Shown one piece after another: positions 5,316-6,772 of a DNA stretch of 6,772 nt (within the stretch, counting starts at the first letter, position 1; each line of letters begins with the position of its first letter). The translations under genes were made by a program, and so were the position numbers. The DNA comes from Hydrogenothermus sp. (GTDB lineage Bacteria; Aquificota; Aquificia; Aquificales; Hydrogenothermaceae). The stretch is from positions 1 to 6,772 of the forward strand of contig QNYP01000164.1 of the NCBI GenBank assembly GCA_003978675.1. The letters are read 5' to 3'. The notes under the pieces were generated by a model. It was given only the letters and a program-made list of their open reading frames with translations, was not told the origin of the DNA and did not search any database.

Positions 5316-6092
5316 TTATTTTCCTTTGTTCATTAAGTAAGCTATGTAAGAAACTAAATCCCATCTGTCTTGTTCTGACAAGTATCCAAATGCTGGCATA
5401 GGAGAACCTTCAAGTCCTACAGTTAAAACTCTAAAAGTATCTTCAGGTTTTGGACCAGCACCTCTAACAGGGTAAGTTAAGTCTGTAGGTGGAACTGGTA
5501 AAGTTGCTGCTACAGGGCCATCTCCTTCACCATTGTTTCCATGGCAAGCAGCACAGTTCATTGCATATAGATTTTTACCTCTTTCTATAGATTCAGGAGT
5601 TCCAAAGTAATCAGGTCTTTTGATATCTTTATAAACAGATTGACATTTTTGAGGGTCAGGTTGTCCTTTTTCCCATTTGTCTCTTGCAAAAGTTTTCAAG
5701 TAAGCAATAACTGCTCTTTTTTGAACTTCTGGAACAAGTTTAAATGATGGCATTGGAGTTTGAGGAATTCCCCAGTTTAAAACATGAAGTAAGTCTTCAT
5801 CTGTAGGTAAACAACCTTCAGGAGTAGATTTCCATCTAAATACTGCCGTGTGGAAGTTAGGTGGTTTGTCTCTGAAGAATTCTGCAGCTAATGTTTTACC
5901 ATCTCCATTTTCTCCATGACAACCCACACAGAACTTGTTGTAAACCTTTCTTCCTGCTTCTTCCTCAGCAGTTAAGTCTGCCGATTTTTTAGCTTCTGCA
6001 GGTTTTGATGAGTAAACATGAAGAAGCCCGTAGATAAACAATGCCGGCAGGAAGAAGAATAGTAGCCACCTGACGGTAGTGTTTTCTCCCAT
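5316..6092 (-). CDS. Membrane-anchored diheme cytochrome c (CcoP-like cytochrome part of the cbb3 oxidase)
   Basis: A 258-residue protein, first gene of the oxidase operon. An uncleaved-looking N-terminal helix at about 8-26 anchors it, with the rest in the periplasm. Two class I cytochrome c domains follow. The first has CVGCH (Cys55, Cys58, His59) with likely axial Met114 in TPMPSF. The second has CAACH (Cys180, Cys183, His184) with likely axial Met232 in SPMPAF. By content and operon membership it would act as the CcoP electron entry subunit, but it lacks the WW anchor domain of CcoP, which appears as a separate protein at 2554-2778. Its position ahead of ccoN is also not the classical ccoNOQP order. 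Cys94 and Cys150 are extra cysteines that could pair. The start has AAGGAGG seven bases upstream. It could instead be a separate diheme donor to the oxidase. Confidence 0.85.
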   Translation of the reverse strand: MGENTTVRWLLFFFLPALFIYGLLHVYSSKPAEAKKSADLTAEEEAGRKVYNKFCVGCHGENGDGKTLAAEFFRDKPPNFHTAVFRWKSTPEGCLPTDEDLLHVLNWGIPQTPMPSFKLVPEVQKRAVIAYLKTFARDKWEKGQPDPQKCQSVYKDIKRPDYFGTPESIERGKNLYAMNCAACHGNNGEGDGPVAATLPVPPTDLTYPVRGAGPKPEDTFRVLTVGLEGSPMPAFGYLSEQDRWDLVSYIAYLMNKGK

Positions 6093-6099
6093 GAGAATA

Positions 6100-6106
6100 C
6101 CTCCTT
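6100..6106 (-). promoter_or_regulatory. Ribosome binding site of the diheme cytochrome gene
   Basis: AAGGAGG reads on the - strand, seven bases before the ATG at 6092. It is a near-perfect Shine-Dalgarno site, consistent with strong expression of the oxidase operon. Confidence 0.85.
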
Positions 6107-6111
6107 AAATT

Positions 6112-6152
6112 GTAAATTTATTTTCAATCCAAATTCTATCTAATAAATTTAC
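6112..6152 (-). promoter_or_regulatory. 11-bp perfect inverted repeat in the oxidase operon leader
   Basis: GTAAATTTATT at 6112-6122 is the exact reverse complement of 6142-6152, with a 19-base spacer. It brackets the proximal -10 candidate (6133-6138) and ends five bases from the Shine-Dalgarno site. It could be a dimeric repressor operator, or, in transcripts from the distal promoter only, an AT-rich RNA hairpin next to the RBS. With only A/T pairs plus one G/C pair it would be weak as RNA at high temperature. Confidence 0.45.
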
Positions 6153-6161
6153 CAAAGGCAA
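6133..6161 (-). promoter_or_regulatory. Proximal promoter candidate (P2) of the oxidase operon
   Basis: On the - strand the -35 is TTGCCT (6161-6156), the spacer is 17 bases and the -10 is TAGAAT (6138-6133). It predicts a start near 6126 and a leader of about 34 bases. The imperfect -35 would suit an activated promoter, and a direct repeat lies just upstream. Confidence 0.45.
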
Positions 6162-6175
6162 TTATTCACACCTTT

Positions 6176-6196
6176 AAAATTTCACGAAAATTTCAC
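6176..6196 (-). promoter_or_regulatory. Tandem 10-base direct repeat upstream of P2, possible activator site
   Basis: Two exact copies of GTGAAATTTT (- strand) are separated by one base, so they repeat every 11 bases, about one DNA turn. They lie about 50-70 bases before the predicted P2 start. Tandem, helically phased half-sites are typical of OmpR/PhoB-type response regulators. The regulator is unknown and the sequence is AT-rich, so chance is possible. Confidence 0.45.
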
Positions 6197-6241
6197 ATTT
6201 TAAAAATATGATATAAATCAGTCTTATTTATTTTCTACTTT

Positions 6242-6269
6242 ATAATACCCCAAAAAGAATATAAGTCAA
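6242..6269 (-). promoter_or_regulatory. Distal promoter candidate (P1) of the oxidase operon
   Basis: On the - strand the -35 is TTGACT (6269-6264), the spacer is 16 bases and the -10 is TATTAT (6247-6242). This is the best sigma-70-type match in the region. It would give a leader of about 140 bases. A 10-base palindrome, TATAGCTATA (6293-6302), lies about 60 bases upstream of its predicted start. Confidence 0.55.
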
Positions 6270-6380
6270 TAGTTTTTAAATAAAAAAGGACTTATAGCTA
6301 TATTAAGTATAGAAAAGATATTTTAGATAAAAAATACTTAAAATTATAATTTCGTAATTTTTAATGAAAATAATTAAAAT

Positions 6381-6668
6381 TTAAAAACTTTCTATCTTCT
6401 TTTTTATTTCTTCAATAAGTTGCTCGTACACACTTTTTATTTCATTAGCTTTTTTTATCCATTTTTCTTCTCCTAAATCTTCAGCAAAACTAACCATTGG
6501 TAAAACAACTGTGTTATAAAGCTCTAAATATTCCTGTAAATCTACTTCTAACTCATCTTTTTCCATATCATCAATCGTCTGCATGTAAGAGTAATACATA
6601 TAATTCGCAGAAATTAGATGATGTTTTAATTGTTTTTCAAAGTCTCCTCTATCACTTCCTGCTTTTGT
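6381..6668 (-). pseudogene. 3' end of an unrecognised acidic helical protein gene (5' end lost at the fold-back)
   Basis: I do not recognise this protein. On the - strand the frame is open from the stop at 6381 back to codon 6668-6666, where the fold-back begins: 95 residues. It is rich in Glu, Lys, Leu and Tyr, with no transmembrane segment, Cys or obvious motif. It looks all-helical (HHLISANYMYYSYM, then EKDELEVDLQEYLELY), ending in a coiled-coil-like Glu/Lys/Ile stretch. The first in-frame ATG, at 6599, has no Shine-Dalgarno site. The frame upstream of it (SDRGDFEKQLK) reads like normal protein, so the true start is probably beyond the break. It is partial because of the contig artefact, not decayed. 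There is no clear terminator after it: 6300-6380 holds only AT-rich, weak inverted repeats. Confidence 0.55.
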
Positions 6669-6772
6669 AAAACAATTAAAACATCATCTAATTTCTGCGA
6701 ATTATATGTATTACTCTTACATGCAGACGATTGATGATATGGAAAAAGATGAGTTAGAAGTAGATTTACAGG
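6533..6772. repeat. Perfect inverted repeat (fold-back) at right edge: arms 6533-6636 and 6669-6772
   Basis: Bases 6669-6772 are the exact reverse complement of 6533-6636: 104 bp without a mismatch, positions summing to 13305, loop 6637-6668 (32 bases). The right arm runs to the last base, so the repeat may continue outside. It duplicates part of the coding frame of the unknown gene on the opposite strand. Perfect identity, location at the edge and interruption of a gene point to a fold-back chimera. A short in-frame ATG reading at 6706 on the + strand is only the mirrored copy. Confidence 0.95.

Noticed and set aside
6155..6175. Sigma-54 (-24/-12) promoter in the operon leader
   Set aside because: The GG and GC pairs on the - strand are separated by 11 bases, not the required 10, and the rest of the consensus is poor.
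6303..6341. 8-bp inverted repeat TTAAGTAT/ATACTTAA as terminator of the upstream gene
   Set aside because: Very AT-rich stem with a 23-base loop and no distinct U-tract; likely chance in this composition.
6706..6772. Open frame with ATG on the + strand at the right edge
   Set aside because: It is the exact mirror copy of codons of the - strand gene at 6599-6533, created by the fold-back; not an independent gene.
1..6772. Mobile element or transposon bounded by inverted repeats at the two ends
   Set aside because: The left and right repeats have unrelated sequences, each folds back on itself locally, and there is no transposase or integrase between them.

Overview
This is an AT-rich bacterial window that fits the Aquificota. 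The best guess is a Hydrogenothermaceae/Sulfurihydrogenibium-like microaerophilic thermophile. The evidence is the base composition, heavy AGA/ATA codon use, a metal-type KDO8P synthase whose key residues fall at the same numbers I recall for the Aquifex aeolicus enzyme, and a cbb3 oxidase cluster. The taxon is inferred from memory, not from a search.

Left part, + strand: kdsA (KDO8P synthase, LPS core precursor) overlaps by 17 bases a gene for a lipoprotein with fibronectin-III-like domains, so the two are probably translationally coupled. The lipoprotein gene runs 19 bases into the end of a convergent rhomboid protease gene on the - strand. The rhomboid gene has its own RBS and a TATAAT box directly behind the terminator of the neighbouring oxidase operon.

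Middle and right, - strand: a five-gene cbb3-type (C-family) cytochrome oxidase operon, read from 6092 down to 2554. The order is an anchored diheme cytochrome c, ccoN, ccoO, a two-TM protein with a CcoS-like tail, and a 74-residue protein that looks like the N-terminal anchor domain of CcoP without its cytochrome domains. CcoP therefore appears split in two, with its pieces at opposite ends of the operon. The operon has a 288-base AT-rich leader region with two promoter candidates, an 11-base-phased direct repeat and an 11-bp inverted repeat. An internal hairpin follows ccoO. The end is a strong intrinsic terminator preceded by a striking 20-base G/A (template strand) tract.

Far right: the 3' end of an unrecognised acidic, helical gene on the - strand.

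Both ends of the window fold back on themselves. Bases 2-38 are the exact reverse complement of 128-164, inside kdsA. Bases 6669-6772 are the exact reverse complement of 6533-6636, inside the unknown gene. Both lie in coding sequence and touch the edges. The simplest reading is that this is a whole contig with inverted chimeric ends, as produced by multiple displacement amplification or by assembly, and not a biological terminal repeat. The outermost ~38 and ~104 bases should not be trusted as genomic order.

I see no mobile element, CRISPR array, tRNA or rRNA. The oxidase variant (split CcoP, CcoS-like tail, Gln in place of a usual Glu in CcoN) is the most biologically unusual content.
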